NCBI RefSeq assembly: GCF_045629565.1
Contig: NZ_JAZQRL010000012.1
Coordinates: 1 to 64,000, forward strand
Length of the DNA: 64,000 bases
Reading direction: 5' to 3'
DNA from: Arcticibacter sp045629565
Lineage (GTDB): Bacteria; Bacteroidota; Bacteroidia; Sphingobacteriales; Sphingobacteriaceae
This document shows positions 53,166 to 62,305 of this stretch, piece after piece. The translations under genes and the position numbers were made by a program. The notes under the pieces were generated by a model. The model saw nothing but the letters and a program-made list of their open reading frames with translations. It made no database searches and was not told the DNA's origin. The stretch's first letter is position 1, and each line of letters starts with the position of its first letter.

Positions 53166-54641
53166 ATGGCCGCTTCTCATCATGATAAACCGACGATCGT
53201 CATTGGCGCTGGCATAGCAGGCATTGCGGCGGCAATTCGGCTTGCTGTGAAGGGCTATAAGGTTGAAGTATTTGAGGCTAATTCTTATCCAGGAGGAAAG
53301 CTTAATGAATTTGTGAACTCCGGTTTCCGCTTTGATGCCGGGCCGAGTTTGTTTACGATGCCTCAATATGTAGACGAGCTTTTCAGGTTAGCAGGAAAAA
53401 ATCCGACAGATTATTTTCGCTATGAGAAGCTGGATTCCATCTGTCATTATTTCTACGAAGACGGCACGAGGCTGACTGCGTGGGCAGATTCCGCTAAGCT
53501 TGCTGACGAGATCGCTCTGAAAACCAGGGACACGAGGGAGTCAGTTATGCGTTTTTTAAACAAAAGCCGGGACATCTATGACATAACCCACCATGTATTT
53601 CTCGAAAAATCCCTGCACCGGCTGGATTCATATTTAAATAAGCAAACACTAAGGTCTGTTTTGCGCTTCGGAGAGATTGACGCATTCAGAACGATGAACG
53701 AGGCGAATGAAAAGCATTTCCACGACGATAAAACTCGTCGCTTTTTCAACAGATATGCCACTTATAACGGATCAAATCCATATAAGGCGCCAGCTACCTT
53801 AAATATTATTCCGCATCTTGAACAGCACTTTGGAGCCTATTTTCCGGAAGGAGGCATGCACGCTATTACAGACTCGCTTGTTAAACTTGCGAAGGATCTG
53901 GGAGTACGCTTTTATTTTAATTCGAAAGTGGAAGAAATTCTATACGAGAGAGGCCAGGTGACAGGCGTAAACGTTGCGGGTGACGTGGTTCGCGCATCCT
54001 ACGTTATCTCGAACATGGATGTCTGGTTTACCTACAGGAAGCTTCTTAAAGGGATTAAATTGCCGGAAAGAGTTTTAAAACAGGAGCGGAGCAGCTCTGC
54101 ACTAATATTTTATTGGGGTATAAGGGGAATCTTTAAAGAGCTGGATCTGCATAATATTTTTTTTAGCGAGGATTACGAGAAGGAATTCCGTACTATTTGG
54201 AAGCATAAGACCATTGACGAAGATCCGACGGTCTATTTGAATATCAGTTCCAAATACTGTCAGGCTGATGCGCCTGAAGGTTCTGAGAACTGGTTTGTGA
54301 TGGTAAATGTCCCCGCAAACGTCGGGCAGGACTGGGACCGGCTGATAGCCGAGGCGCGGTTGAATATTATCAAAAAGCTTAGCCGGATTCTGAAACAGGA
54401 TATCGGTTCTTTAATTGTGGTAGAAAAGGTGCTGGATCCGAGAGAAATAGAGTCAAGCACCTCTTCCTATCAAGGTTCACTTTATGGTACAAGTTCGAAC
54501 GGTCGCTTTGCTGCGTTCCTTAGACATCCAAATTTTATAGACTCAGTCAAGGGCCTGTATTTCGTCGGAGGGAGTGTTCATCCCGGTGGGGGGATTCCAT
54601 TGGCGTTGCTTTCTGCGAAGATTATAGACGATAATTTTTAA
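53166..54641 (+). CDS. CrtI-type carotenoid (phytoene) desaturase family protein
   Basis: The 491-residue flavoprotein has an N-terminal dinucleotide motif (VIGAGIAGIAAAIRLAVKGY, about 12-31, then VEVFEAN). The family segment YPGGKLNEFVNSGFRFDAGP follows (about 42-61), and the C-terminal FAD motif is GLYFVGGSVHPGGGIPLALL (about 462-481). CrtI enzymes desaturate carotenes at the inner membrane. Paralogues in this phylum (CrtD type) introduce 3,4-double bases in hydroxylated carotenoids. No phytoene synthase or cyclase gene is adjacent, so either role is possible. It is probably co-transcribed with tsaD and the small membrane protein gene upstream. Confidence 0.85.
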   Translation: MAASHHDKPTIVIGAGIAGIAAAIRLAVKGYKVEVFEANSYPGGKLNEFVNSGFRFDAGPSLFTMPQYVDELFRLAGKNPTDYFRYEKLDSICHYFYEDGTRLTAWADSAKLADEIALKTRDTRESVMRFLNKSRDIYDITHHVFLEKSLHRLDSYLNKQTLRSVLRFGEIDAFRTMNEANEKHFHDDKTRRFFNRYATYNGSNPYKAPATLNIIPHLEQHFGAYFPEGGMHAITDSLVKLAKDLGVRFYFNSKVEEILYERGQVTGVNVAGDVVRASYVISNMDVWFTYRKLLKGIKLPERVLKQERSSSALIFYWGIRGIFKELDLHNIFFSEDYEKEFRTIWKHKTIDEDPTVYLNISSKYCQADAPEGSENWFVMVNVPANVGQDWDRLIAEARLNIIKKLSRILKQDIGSLIVVEKVLDPREIESSTSSYQGSLYGTSSNGRFAAFLRHPNFIDSVKGLYFVGGSVHPGGGIPLALLSAKIIDDNF

Positions 54642-54707
54642 GGTTTCATGTGATTCCGGGCTTGAAATTTTTAGTAATTTCGGGTTTCTCAAATAGAACG
54701 ATCAGCG

Positions 54708-57700
54708 ATGCCGGAATTTTCTCATTTACACGTACATACACAATTTTCATTGCTCGACGGAGCTGCGGATATTTCTAAGTTATATAAGAAAGCAGCAGCC
54801 GATGGTATGAAGGCCCTGGCTATAACCGATCACGGGAATATGTTCGGTGTGTTTAAATTCGTGGCCGAGGCGGGTAAGCACAATGTTAAGCCTATCGTAG
54901 GCTGTGAGTTCTATGTGGTAGACGACAGACACAAGAAACAATTTACAAAAGAGAACCGTGACGTTCGTTTTCATCAGCTTTTTCTGGCAAAAAATGCCCA
55001 GGGCTATAAAAATCTGACAAAGCTCTGTTCTTTGGGATATATGGAAGGTCTGTACAGTAAATGGCCGCGAATAGACAAGGAACTGATACTCCAATTTCAT
55101 GAAGGATTAATTGCTACCAGCTGCTGTATTGGGGCGTCCATTCCTCAGGCCATTTTAAAGAAGGGTGAAGAAGAGGCGGAGAAGGAGTTGAAGTGGTGGC
55201 TTGACCTTTTTGGGGAGGATTTCTATATTGAGCTGCAGCGTCATGATATCCCTGAGCAGATTATCATCAATGAGACCTTGCTCAAGTTTGCCAAAAAACA
55301 TAACGTTAAAGTTATTTGTTCGAATGATTCACACTATGTAGATCAGCAGGATGCCAATGCCCATGATATCTTGCTTTGCGTGAACACCGGAGATATGCAA
55401 AAGACTCCTATCGCGACAGACGACGAGGGTGGAAAGGGGTACCGGTTTGGCTTTCCGAACGATCAGTTTTATTTTAAAACACAGGCGGAAATGGCCAAGC
55501 TTTTTCATGATGTGCCTGAATCCCTTGACAATACCAATGAGATCGTTGATAAGATCGATCATCTGAAGCTGAAGCGAGATATCATGCTTCCTAACTTTCC
55601 TATTCCGCAGGAATTCAAGATTCACGCTGATGATGTGATGAACCAATGGGAGTTTCTAAGGGATATGACTATGCGGGGCGCACAAGAGAGGTACCGTGAA
55701 ATTACTCCGGAAGTGCAGGAGCGTTTGGATTTTGAATTGAACACTATCCGGATCATGGGTTTTGCCGGTTATTTCCTGATTGTATCTGACTTTATCAAGG
55801 CCGGGAGAGATCTGGGTGTATTTATAGGCCCTGGCCGCGGTTCTGCTGCTGGATCTGTGGTTGCATATTGTACGGGAATCACAAACATAGATCCTATCAA
55901 ATATAATCTTCTGTTTGAGCGTTTCCTGAACCCAGACCGTAAGTCAATGCCCGATATTGATACGGACTTTGACGACGAGGGCAGGCAGAAGGTTATTGAC
56001 TACGTTGTTGACAAATACGGTAAAAACCAGGTAGCGCAGATTATCACTTATGGCTCTATGGCGGCACGGACAAGTATTCAGGACGTCGCGAGGGTGCTTG
56101 ATGTTCCTTTGTCGGACGTAGCGGCGATGAAGAAGCTAGTGCCTGATACACTTGGAGTTACGCTGAAAGAGGCATTCGCGCAGGTGCCTGAACTTGATGC
56201 CATTCTTAAAGGCAACGATCTGCGTGCTCAGGTACTGCGTGAGGCTGAAAAGCTCGAGGGCTCCATCCGTAACACAGGTATACATGCTGCCGGTATTATT
56301 ATTGCGCCCGAAGATCTTACCAATATTATACCGGTAGCGATCATGAAAGATTCACCATTGCTGGTAACTCAGTTTGATGGTCGTGTGATTGAAGATGCAG
56401 GGGTAATTAAAATGGACTTTTTGGGTCTTAAGACCCTGACGATTATAAAGGACGCGCTGCGATTGATCAAGCAGAATTATGGAATTTCTATCGATATTGA
56501 TTACATACCGCTTAACGACCAATTGACATTTGAGCTTTATCAAAGAGGAGATACAAACGGAACGTTCCAGTTTGAAAGTGATGGTATGCAAATGTACCTG
56601 CGGGAGCTGAAACCAGATAAGTTTGAAGACCTTATTGCGATGAATGCGCTTTACCGACCGGGGCCGATCGAATATATTCCATCCTTCATCGCTCGAAAAC
56701 ATGGCAGGGAGCAGGTAAGCTATGACCTTCCGGACATGGAAGAGTATCTTGCTGACACGTACGGTATCACGGTTTACCAGGAGCAGGTGATGCTTCTTTC
56801 GCAAAAGCTGGCTGATTTTACCAAAGGTGATGCCGACGTATTGCGAAAGGCGATGGGTAAGAAGGATAGGAAAATGTTGGATAAACTAAAGCCGCAGTTT
56901 GTTGAGAACGCACAAAAGAAGGGCCATGATAAAAAGCAGCTGGAAAAGATCTGGACTGACTGGGAGGCTTTTGCATCTTATGCGTTTAACAAGTCGCATT
57001 CTACCTGCTACGCATTTGTGGCTTATCAGACGGCCTATCTGAAAGCGCATTATCCGTCGGAGTATATGGCGGCGGTTTTGAACAACCAAAATAACATCGA
57101 AAAGATTTCGCTCTTCATGGAGGAGTGCAGGCGGATGGGGCTGGCAGTACTTGGTCCGGATATTAACGAGTCAAACCTGAGCTTCGGGGTGAATAAGAGA
57201 AAAGAGATCCGCTTTGGCATGTCGGGCATAAAGGGTGTTGGGGACAAAGCTGTTGAAAGTATAATTGAGGAGCGAGATAAGAACGGGCCGTATGTGAGTA
57301 TTTACGATTTTGCGAAGCGGATAAATTCGAGGACCGTAAATAAGAGGGTGTATGAAAATCTTGTATATAGCGGAGCCTTTGACTGCTTCGGTTTTAGCAG
57401 GGCTCAGTTTTTCTTTAAGCCGGAAGGCAGTTCTTACAATGGGATTGAGCGGCTGATCAAATACAATAGCGATTATCAGAACAGTTTGAATACATCGCAG
57501 GCTTCTTTATTCGGTGGGACATCTGATGCAAATATTGCTGTTCCTGTGATGGCAGAATGTCCGGAATGGGGACTGATAGAGCGCTTGAAGTATGAAAAAG
57601 ATATGATCGGTATTTATCTTACTGGTCATCCTTTGGATAATTATAAGCTGGAAATGGATCATTTCTGTAGTCATCAGGTTAAGCACTTGAACCTCATTGT

Positions 57701-58280
57701 TAAGGCGAGAAGTGGCGAGATGAATGAGATTGATACTGAAGAGTTTAATAAGATAAAGAATCGGGAAATTTGCATAGGAGGGCTGGTTTCAAATGCCCAA
57801 CATCGCTATACAAAAAACGGTAAGCCTTTCGGCTCGATGATGTTGGAAGACTATAGTGAATCTGCGGAAATAGTGCTTTTTGGCGAAGAGTACGTTAAGC
57901 AAAAGATGTTCTTTAGTGATGGTTATTTCCTTCAAGTTAAGGGAACTGTTTCTGAGCGTTTCAGGCAGAAAGATAACTGGGAGTTTAAGATCACCCAAGT
58001 CTCTCTATTATCTGACCTGAGGGACAAGATGTCGAAGTGTCTTACCATTCAAGTCCCCCTTCATGAGCTTTCTTCAAGCTTCATTGAGCAAATAGACGAG
58101 TTGCTGAACCAGAACATGGAGAACAATCCCAGCCGGAATTGTCAGTTGAAATTCGCGATTTATGATGCAGAAGAACAGGCTATATCTGTTGAGATGCCAT
58201 CTAAAAATTTCCGGATATTTCCAAGTAATGAGTTTTTGGATGCCCTTAGTGACCGAAAGATATCTTACCGCTTAAATTGA
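54708..58280 (+). CDS. dnaE: DNA polymerase III alpha subunit
   Basis: The 1,190-residue replicative polymerase begins with a PHP domain (FSHLHVHTQFSLLDGAAD, residues 4-21; AITDHGNMFG). The polymerase core carries the catalytic aspartates in PDIDTDFDDEGR (about 415-426) and IKMDFLGLKT (about 568-577). A finger region (FNKSHSTCYAFVAYQTAYLK), a helix-hairpin-helix with IKGVGDKAVESI and an OB domain (about 1010-1090; ICIGGLVSNAQHRYTKNGKP) follow. It synthesises both strands of the chromosome as part of the holoenzyme. The length and domain order are normal for the DnaE1 type. A 66-base gap separates it from the desaturase gene. Confidence 0.97.
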   Translation: MPEFSHLHVHTQFSLLDGAADISKLYKKAAADGMKALAITDHGNMFGVFKFVAEAGKHNVKPIVGCEFYVVDDRHKKQFTKENRDVRFHQLFLAKNAQGYKNLTKLCSLGYMEGLYSKWPRIDKELILQFHEGLIATSCCIGASIPQAILKKGEEEAEKELKWWLDLFGEDFYIELQRHDIPEQIIINETLLKFAKKHNVKVICSNDSHYVDQQDANAHDILLCVNTGDMQKTPIATDDEGGKGYRFGFPNDQFYFKTQAEMAKLFHDVPESLDNTNEIVDKIDHLKLKRDIMLPNFPIPQEFKIHADDVMNQWEFLRDMTMRGAQERYREITPEVQERLDFELNTIRIMGFAGYFLIVSDFIKAGRDLGVFIGPGRGSAAGSVVAYCTGITNIDPIKYNLLFERFLNPDRKSMPDIDTDFDDEGRQKVIDYVVDKYGKNQVAQIITYGSMAARTSIQDVARVLDVPLSDVAAMKKLVPDTLGVTLKEAFAQVPELDAILKGNDLRAQVLREAEKLEGSIRNTGIHAAGIIIAPEDLTNIIPVAIMKDSPLLVTQFDGRVIEDAGVIKMDFLGLKTLTIIKDALRLIKQNYGISIDIDYIPLNDQLTFELYQRGDTNGTFQFESDGMQMYLRELKPDKFEDLIAMNALYRPGPIEYIPSFIARKHGREQVSYDLPDMEEYLADTYGITVYQEQVMLLSQKLADFTKGDADVLRKAMGKKDRKMLDKLKPQFVENAQKKGHDKKQLEKIWTDWEAFASYAFNKSHSTCYAFVAYQTAYLKAHYPSEYMAAVLNNQNNIEKISLFMEECRRMGLAVLGPDINESNLSFGVNKRKEIRFGMSGIKGVGDKAVESIIEERDKNGPYVSIYDFAKRINSRTVNKRVYENLVYSGAFDCFGFSRAQFFFKPEGSSYNGIERLIKYNSDYQNSLNTSQASLFGGTSDANIAVPVMAECPEWGLIERLKYEKDMIGIYLTGHPLDNYKLEMDHFCSHQVKHLNLIVKARSGEMNEIDTEEFNKIKNREICIGGLVSNAQHRYTKNGKPFGSMMLEDYSESAEIVLFGEEYVKQKMFFSDGYFLQVKGTVSERFRQKDNWEFKITQVSLLSDLRDKMSKCLTIQVPLHELSSSFIEQIDELLNQNMENNPSRNCQLKFAIYDAEEQAISVEMPSKNFRIFPSNEFLDALSDRKISYRLN

Positions 58281-58312
58281 TAAACATCTGCATGTCACAA
58301 TGTCTTTTTTAA

Positions 58313-58344
58313 TTTGTGGTAAGATAATTGTATAAGTAAATTTG
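58313..58344 (+). promoter_or_regulatory. Consensus Bacteroidota promoter of trxA
   Basis: TTTG (58313-58316) and TAAATTTG (58337-58344) match the -33 TTTG and -7 TAnnTTTG elements with exactly 20 bases between. The start codon is 27 bases downstream. This is the best promoter match noticed in the window. Confidence 0.75.
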
Positions 58345-58371
58345 ATAATAGAACCTGTAAATAAATAAACA

Positions 58372-58692
58372 ATGGCTATAGAAATAACAGACGCAAACTT
58401 TGATGAAGTAGTTCTGAAATCTGATAAACCCGTATTAGTTGACTTTTGGGCAGAATGGTGTGGTCCTTGCCGTATGGTGGGTCCGGTTGTAGAAGAATTG
58501 TCGAAGGAATACGAAGGTCAGGCAGTAATTGGTAAAGTAAACGTTGACAATAACCCTGCGATTTCTACCAAATTTGGTATACGTAATATCCCTGCTTTGC
58601 TTTTCTTTAAGAACGGCGAAATTGTAGACAAGCAGATCGGCGCAGTTCCAAAGTCTGTATTGGCGGAGAAGTTGGTTAAGCAATTGGCTTAA
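58372..58692 (+). CDS. trxA: Thioredoxin
   Basis: The 106-residue protein has the classic thioredoxin fold: VLVDFWAEWCGPCRMVGPVV with redox cysteines Cys30 and Cys33, and the cis-proline loop RNIPALLFFKNGE. KVNVDNNPAISTKFG precedes the loop. It is a cytoplasmic dithiol reductant for ribonucleotide reductase, peroxidases and other targets. It has its own consensus promoter and its own terminator, so it is a single transcription unit. Confidence 0.97.
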   Translation: MAIEITDANFDEVVLKSDKPVLVDFWAEWCGPCRMVGPVVEELSKEYEGQAVIGKVNVDNNPAISTKFGIRNIPALLFFKNGEIVDKQIGAVPKSVLAEKLVKQLA

Positions 58693-58722
58693 TTTAAATA
58701 TTGAAACACAACATATAAAAAG

Positions 58723-58749
58723 ACCGGCTTTCAACAGCCGGTTTTTTTT
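58723..58749 (+). terminator. Terminator of trxA
   Basis: ACCGGCT (58723-58729) pairs with AGCCGGT (58736-58742) around a 6-base loop, followed by an eight-base T-run (58742-58749). Confidence 0.9.
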
Positions 58750-58772
58750 GTTTTACAGAGAAATCAGATAAG

Positions 58773-59696
58773 ATGAGGCTTAAAATCGACGAGATTGGTT
58801 CGGAAGGTTTGGTAAATCTTCAACTTCTTGCGCGGCAGGTTGTCGAGGGTTTTATTACTGGGCTTCATAAAAGCCCCTTTCATGGATTTTCTGTTGAGTT
58901 TGCCGAGCACCGATTGTATAACAATGGCGATTCGGTCAAGAATATTGATTGGAAACTCTATGGACGAACTGACAGGCTTTTTGTAAAGCGGTTCGAGGAA
59001 GAAACCAACCTTCGCTGTCAATTGGTACTAGATGTGTCGTCTTCTATGTATTTTCCGGTTGAAGGAATGAATAAACTGATGTTCTCGGCTTGTTCGGCAG
59101 CAATACTCATGGAACTTTTCAGGAAGCAGAGGGATGCGTTTGGTTTAAGTTATTTCTCGGAAAATTTGGAGTTTTCGTCTGCGGCAGCTTCAACCTCTGC
59201 CCATCAGAGCTTTTTACTTGCTGAGTTACAGAAACTCATCATGCGTGACAGACCCGCAAAACGAACGTCGCTCGTCTCGGCCCTTCATGAATTGGCAGAA
59301 AAGTTGCATAAGCGATCTTTGGTGATAATTTTCACCGACATTTTCGAGTCTTATACGGAACCAGGAAATCATGCAGCTTTATTCGCTGCTTTGCATCATC
59401 TGAAACATAACAAGCACGAGATTATCTTATATAATGTGCTCGACCACCGCACGGAATTAGATTTTCAGTTTGATGAACGGCCGTATCAATTTATGGATAT
59501 CGAAACGGGGGAGGAGCTGAAGTTAAATCCTTCGCAGGTAAAGGATACTTTTAAAAAGTCAATGGGAGAACTGCAAAGAGAACTTAAACTAAAATGCGCT
59601 CAATATGCGATTGACTTTGTTGAGGCAGATTGTAATGTCGATTTTAGTCAAGTACTCCAAAACTACTTTATTAAACGAAATAAGATAGCGCGTTAG
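58773..59696 (+). CDS. DUF58 domain protein (von Willebrand A-like)
   Basis: The 307-residue protein has the DUF58 core GFSVEFAEHRLYNNGDSVKN followed by IDWKLYGRTDRLFVKRFEEE (about 38-77). A vWA-like fold follows, with a metal-site motif DVSSSMY (about 88-94) and later TSLVSALHEL and VIIFTDIFES. DUF58 proteins usually sit beside a MoxR-type AAA ATPase and vWA membrane proteins and are thought to act in protein complex assembly. Here no MoxR gene is adjacent: trxA is upstream and the sphingolipid cluster is 277 bases downstream. No membrane segment is evident. The cellular role is unknown. Confidence 0.85.
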   Translation: MRLKIDEIGSEGLVNLQLLARQVVEGFITGLHKSPFHGFSVEFAEHRLYNNGDSVKNIDWKLYGRTDRLFVKRFEEETNLRCQLVLDVSSSMYFPVEGMNKLMFSACSAAILMELFRKQRDAFGLSYFSENLEFSSAAASTSAHQSFLLAELQKLIMRDRPAKRTSLVSALHELAEKLHKRSLVIIFTDIFESYTEPGNHAALFAALHHLKHNKHEIILYNVLDHRTELDFQFDERPYQFMDIETGEELKLNPSQVKDTFKKSMGELQRELKLKCAQYAIDFVEADCNVDFSQVLQNYFIKRNKIAR

Positions 59697-59865
59697 CTTC
59701 TGATTATTAGAATAGCGATATTTTACTTCGGTATGATATTTGGTATAATACTGGTTTTCAATATAATATGGATATATATTGTAACATATTGTGTATTTTG
59801 CCCTGCTTTCGGCCTAGCGTGCGGACGAATTTCTTCCAATGTATGATTAATCAGTCGATTTAACG

Positions 59866-59873
59866 TAAATTTG
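59866..59873 (+). promoter_or_regulatory. Possible -7 element upstream of the sphingolipid cluster
   Basis: TAAATTTG fits TAnnTTTG exactly and lies 100 bases before the spt start, in an AT-rich 277-base gap. No clear -33 TTTG lies 19-21 bases upstream, so the call is weak. Confidence 0.3.
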
Positions 59874-59973
59874 ACCTTTTAATGTATATAGTCAAGAATG
59901 ACAAAAAATACGAAATAAAATAGAATAATCACATAAATGAATTTTACTTTTACAAAAAATTAACTTCACCTTA

Positions 59974-61176
59974 ATGCGTAAAAAATTACATGATCGGGTT
60001 CTTTCTTTTACAGAAGCATTAGAGATTAAAAGAAAGGGGTTGTATCCATATTTTAGGCCTATTGAATCCGGCCAGGATACAATGGTGTTTATAGATGGTA
60101 GGGAAGTTCTGATGTTCGGTTCCAATTCATATCTGGGTCTGACAAATCATCCTAAAATCAAAGAGGCTGCAAAGGAAGCAATTGATAAATACGGCACAGG
60201 GTGTGCCGGTTCCCGTTTTCTCAACGGAACTCTTGATATTCATCTTGAGTTAGAGCGTCGTCTGGCGTCTTATGTGGGAAAGGAGTCTGCTGTGATTTTC
60301 AGTACAGGTTTCCAGGTCAATTTGGGAGTACTATCGTGTGTCACAAACCGAAATGATTATCTCATTTTGGACGAGTACGATCATGCCTCGATTATCGACG
60401 GGAGCAGGTTATCCTTTTCAAGGACGATTAAGTATGCTCATAATGATATGAACGACTTGAGAGCCAAGCTGAGCTTGTTGCCTGAAGAAGCAGCAAAAGT
60501 TATTGCTGTTGATGGTATTTTCAGTATGGAAGGTGATATCGTGAAGTTGCCTGAAATAGTTGATCTTGCCAATGAGTTTGGTGCGAACATCTTTGTTGAT
60601 GATGCGCATAGTTTGGGCGTTATCGGCGTAAAAGGTGCAGGTACGGCTTCGCACTTCAACCTGACGAATGAGGTTGATCTGATCATGGGTACATTTAGTA
60701 AATCTTTGGCTTCTCTGGGCGGATTTATTGCCGCGGATGAAGATACAATTGACTATATAAAGCATCGGGCACGTTCGCTCTTGTTCAGCGCGAGCATGAC
60801 TCCAGCCTCTGTAGCCAGTGTGATAGCTGCGCTTGATATTATAGAAAGTGAGCCACAGATTATCGATAAACTTTGGGATAACACACATTATGCAAAGAAA
60901 TTGCTGTTGGACGCAGGCTTTGACCTGGGGCCAACGGAAAGTCCTATTCTTCCGATTTTTGTGCGGGACAATGATAAGACGTTCCAGGTAACCAACGATC
61001 TTTTACAGGATGGTGTTTTTGTTAATCCCGTTGTATCTCCAGCTGTTCCTTCGGATTCATCTCTTTTGAGATTTTCGCTTATGTCTTCTCATACGTTTGA
61101 TCAGATTGATGAGGCAGTAGAAAAGTTAACGCGCGCATTTAAGAAGCGAGACATTTTTGCGGACTTAAAAAGCTAG
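59974..61176 (+). CDS. spt: Serine palmitoyltransferase
   Basis: The 400-residue protein is an alpha-oxoamine synthase of fold-type I. It has SNSYLGLTNHPKIKEAAKEA, GTGCAGSRFLNGT, the ring-stacking His137 (LDEYDHAS), Asp209 and His212 (FVDDAHSLG), and the PLP lysine Lys243 (GTFSKSLASLGG). The spacing of these four residues equals that of the Sphingomonas enzyme as I recall it (159, 231, 234, 265). It condenses L-serine with a fatty acyl thioester to 3-ketosphinganine, the first step of sphingolipid synthesis, in the cytoplasm. The related KBL and BioF enzymes are less likely given its neighbours. The next gene starts 7 bases downstream. Confidence 0.9.
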   Translation: MRKKLHDRVLSFTEALEIKRKGLYPYFRPIESGQDTMVFIDGREVLMFGSNSYLGLTNHPKIKEAAKEAIDKYGTGCAGSRFLNGTLDIHLELERRLASYVGKESAVIFSTGFQVNLGVLSCVTNRNDYLILDEYDHASIIDGSRLSFSRTIKYAHNDMNDLRAKLSLLPEEAAKVIAVDGIFSMEGDIVKLPEIVDLANEFGANIFVDDAHSLGVIGVKGAGTASHFNLTNEVDLIMGTFSKSLASLGGFIAADEDTIDYIKHRARSLLFSASMTPASVASVIAALDIIESEPQIIDKLWDNTHYAKKLLLDAGFDLGPTESPILPIFVRDNDKTFQVTNDLLQDGVFVNPVVSPAVPSDSSLLRFSLMSSHTFDQIDEAVEKLTRAFKKRDIFADLKS

Positions 61177-61183
61177 GATACAA

Positions 61184-62305
61184 ATGAAAGTGCTCGCGCT
61201 GGAAGGTCAGAAGAACCTAGGAACTTTTATAGACTTTCCACATGACCTTTATAGGGAGGACCGCAATTACGTTCCTGAACTTTATATTGCTCAACGAGAT
61301 ATGCTGACGCCGGGTAAGCATCCTTTTCATGAACATTCGAAAGTCCAGTTATTTCTGGCTTATGACGATAATGATAAGGTCTGTGGAAGAATTGCGGCTA
61401 TTTTAAATAACAACCATAACGCATATAATCAATCCACCGACGGTTTTTTTGGCTTTTTTGACTGTGTGAATAAACAGTCAGTAGCTGACTCCTTGTTTGC
61501 AGCAGCCGAGAAATGGCTTAAGGACCAAGGGGCAAACACAGCAATTGGTCCCGTCAACTTTTCTACAAATGAGACGTGTGGTCTTCTGATATCGGGGTTC
61601 GATTCGCCTCCCGTTGTAATGATGCCATACAATTTTCCTTATTATCTTGATTTGATCATTGGAGCCGGATATGGTAAAAAAGTAGATCTTCTTGCTTACG
61701 ACGTTCCCTATGCGACGCATAATGATCGCTCAGTCAGGCTTCTCGATACCCTACAGGAGAGGCTAAGAAGAAGTGATATTATTATCCGGAAAATTAACGT
61801 AAAAGATTTTAAAAACGAGGCAGCGAAGCTCCGCGAGGTATATAATGCGGCATGGGACGAGAACCTGGGTTTTGTTCCTATGACAGAGAGGGAATTTGAT
61901 CATATGGCAAAGGACTTAAAGCTTGTTTTGAATCCGGAATTCTGCCTTGTTGCGGAGCAAGGGGATAAATTTGTGGGCTTTGTACTTGGCTTGCCAGATC
62001 TAAACCAGGTCCTCAGAAAAGTTAAAAGAGGACGCTTGTTACCTTTTGGAATATTTAAAATTTTATTTGGCCTGAAGAAGATAGACTGGCTTCGTGTACT
62101 TACGCTCGGTGTGATCAGCGATTACCGAAAACTCGGTATTGAGGCATGTCTCTATGGCCTTATAATAAAGAATTCAGTAGCTAACAACGTGAAGGGAGCT
62201 GAATGTTCGTGGATGCTTGAAGATAACTACCTGATGAATAATGCCATTGAAGCAATTAATGGCACTGTTTCAAAGAGATACCGGCTTTTTCAAAAAACGA
62301 TATGA
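61184..62305 (+). CDS. GNAT-like N-acyltransferase, candidate bacterial ceramide synthase
   Basis: The 373-residue protein begins with FIDFPHDLYREDRNYVPEL and continues with VCGRIAAILNNNHNAYN and GFFGFFDCVN. IGPVNFSTNETCGLLISGFD and PPVVMMPYNFPYYLDLI follow, with a GNAT fold in the C-terminal half (FCLVAEQGDKFVGFVLGLPD, GVISDYRKLGIEACLYGL). This is the family to which, to my knowledge, the bacterial ceramide synthase bCerS of Caulobacter belongs; that enzyme N-acylates 3-ketosphinganine. The gene lies 7 bases after spt and overlaps the next gene by 4 bases (ATGA). Position supports the ceramide synthase role; sequence alone would say only GNAT-type acyltransferase. Confidence 0.72.
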   Translation: MKVLALEGQKNLGTFIDFPHDLYREDRNYVPELYIAQRDMLTPGKHPFHEHSKVQLFLAYDDNDKVCGRIAAILNNNHNAYNQSTDGFFGFFDCVNKQSVADSLFAAAEKWLKDQGANTAIGPVNFSTNETCGLLISGFDSPPVVMMPYNFPYYLDLIIGAGYGKKVDLLAYDVPYATHNDRSVRLLDTLQERLRRSDIIIRKINVKDFKNEAAKLREVYNAAWDENLGFVPMTEREFDHMAKDLKLVLNPEFCLVAEQGDKFVGFVLGLPDLNQVLRKVKRGRLLPFGIFKILFGLKKIDWLRVLTLGVISDYRKLGIEACLYGLIIKNSVANNVKGAECSWMLEDNYLMNNAIEAINGTVSKRYRLFQKTI

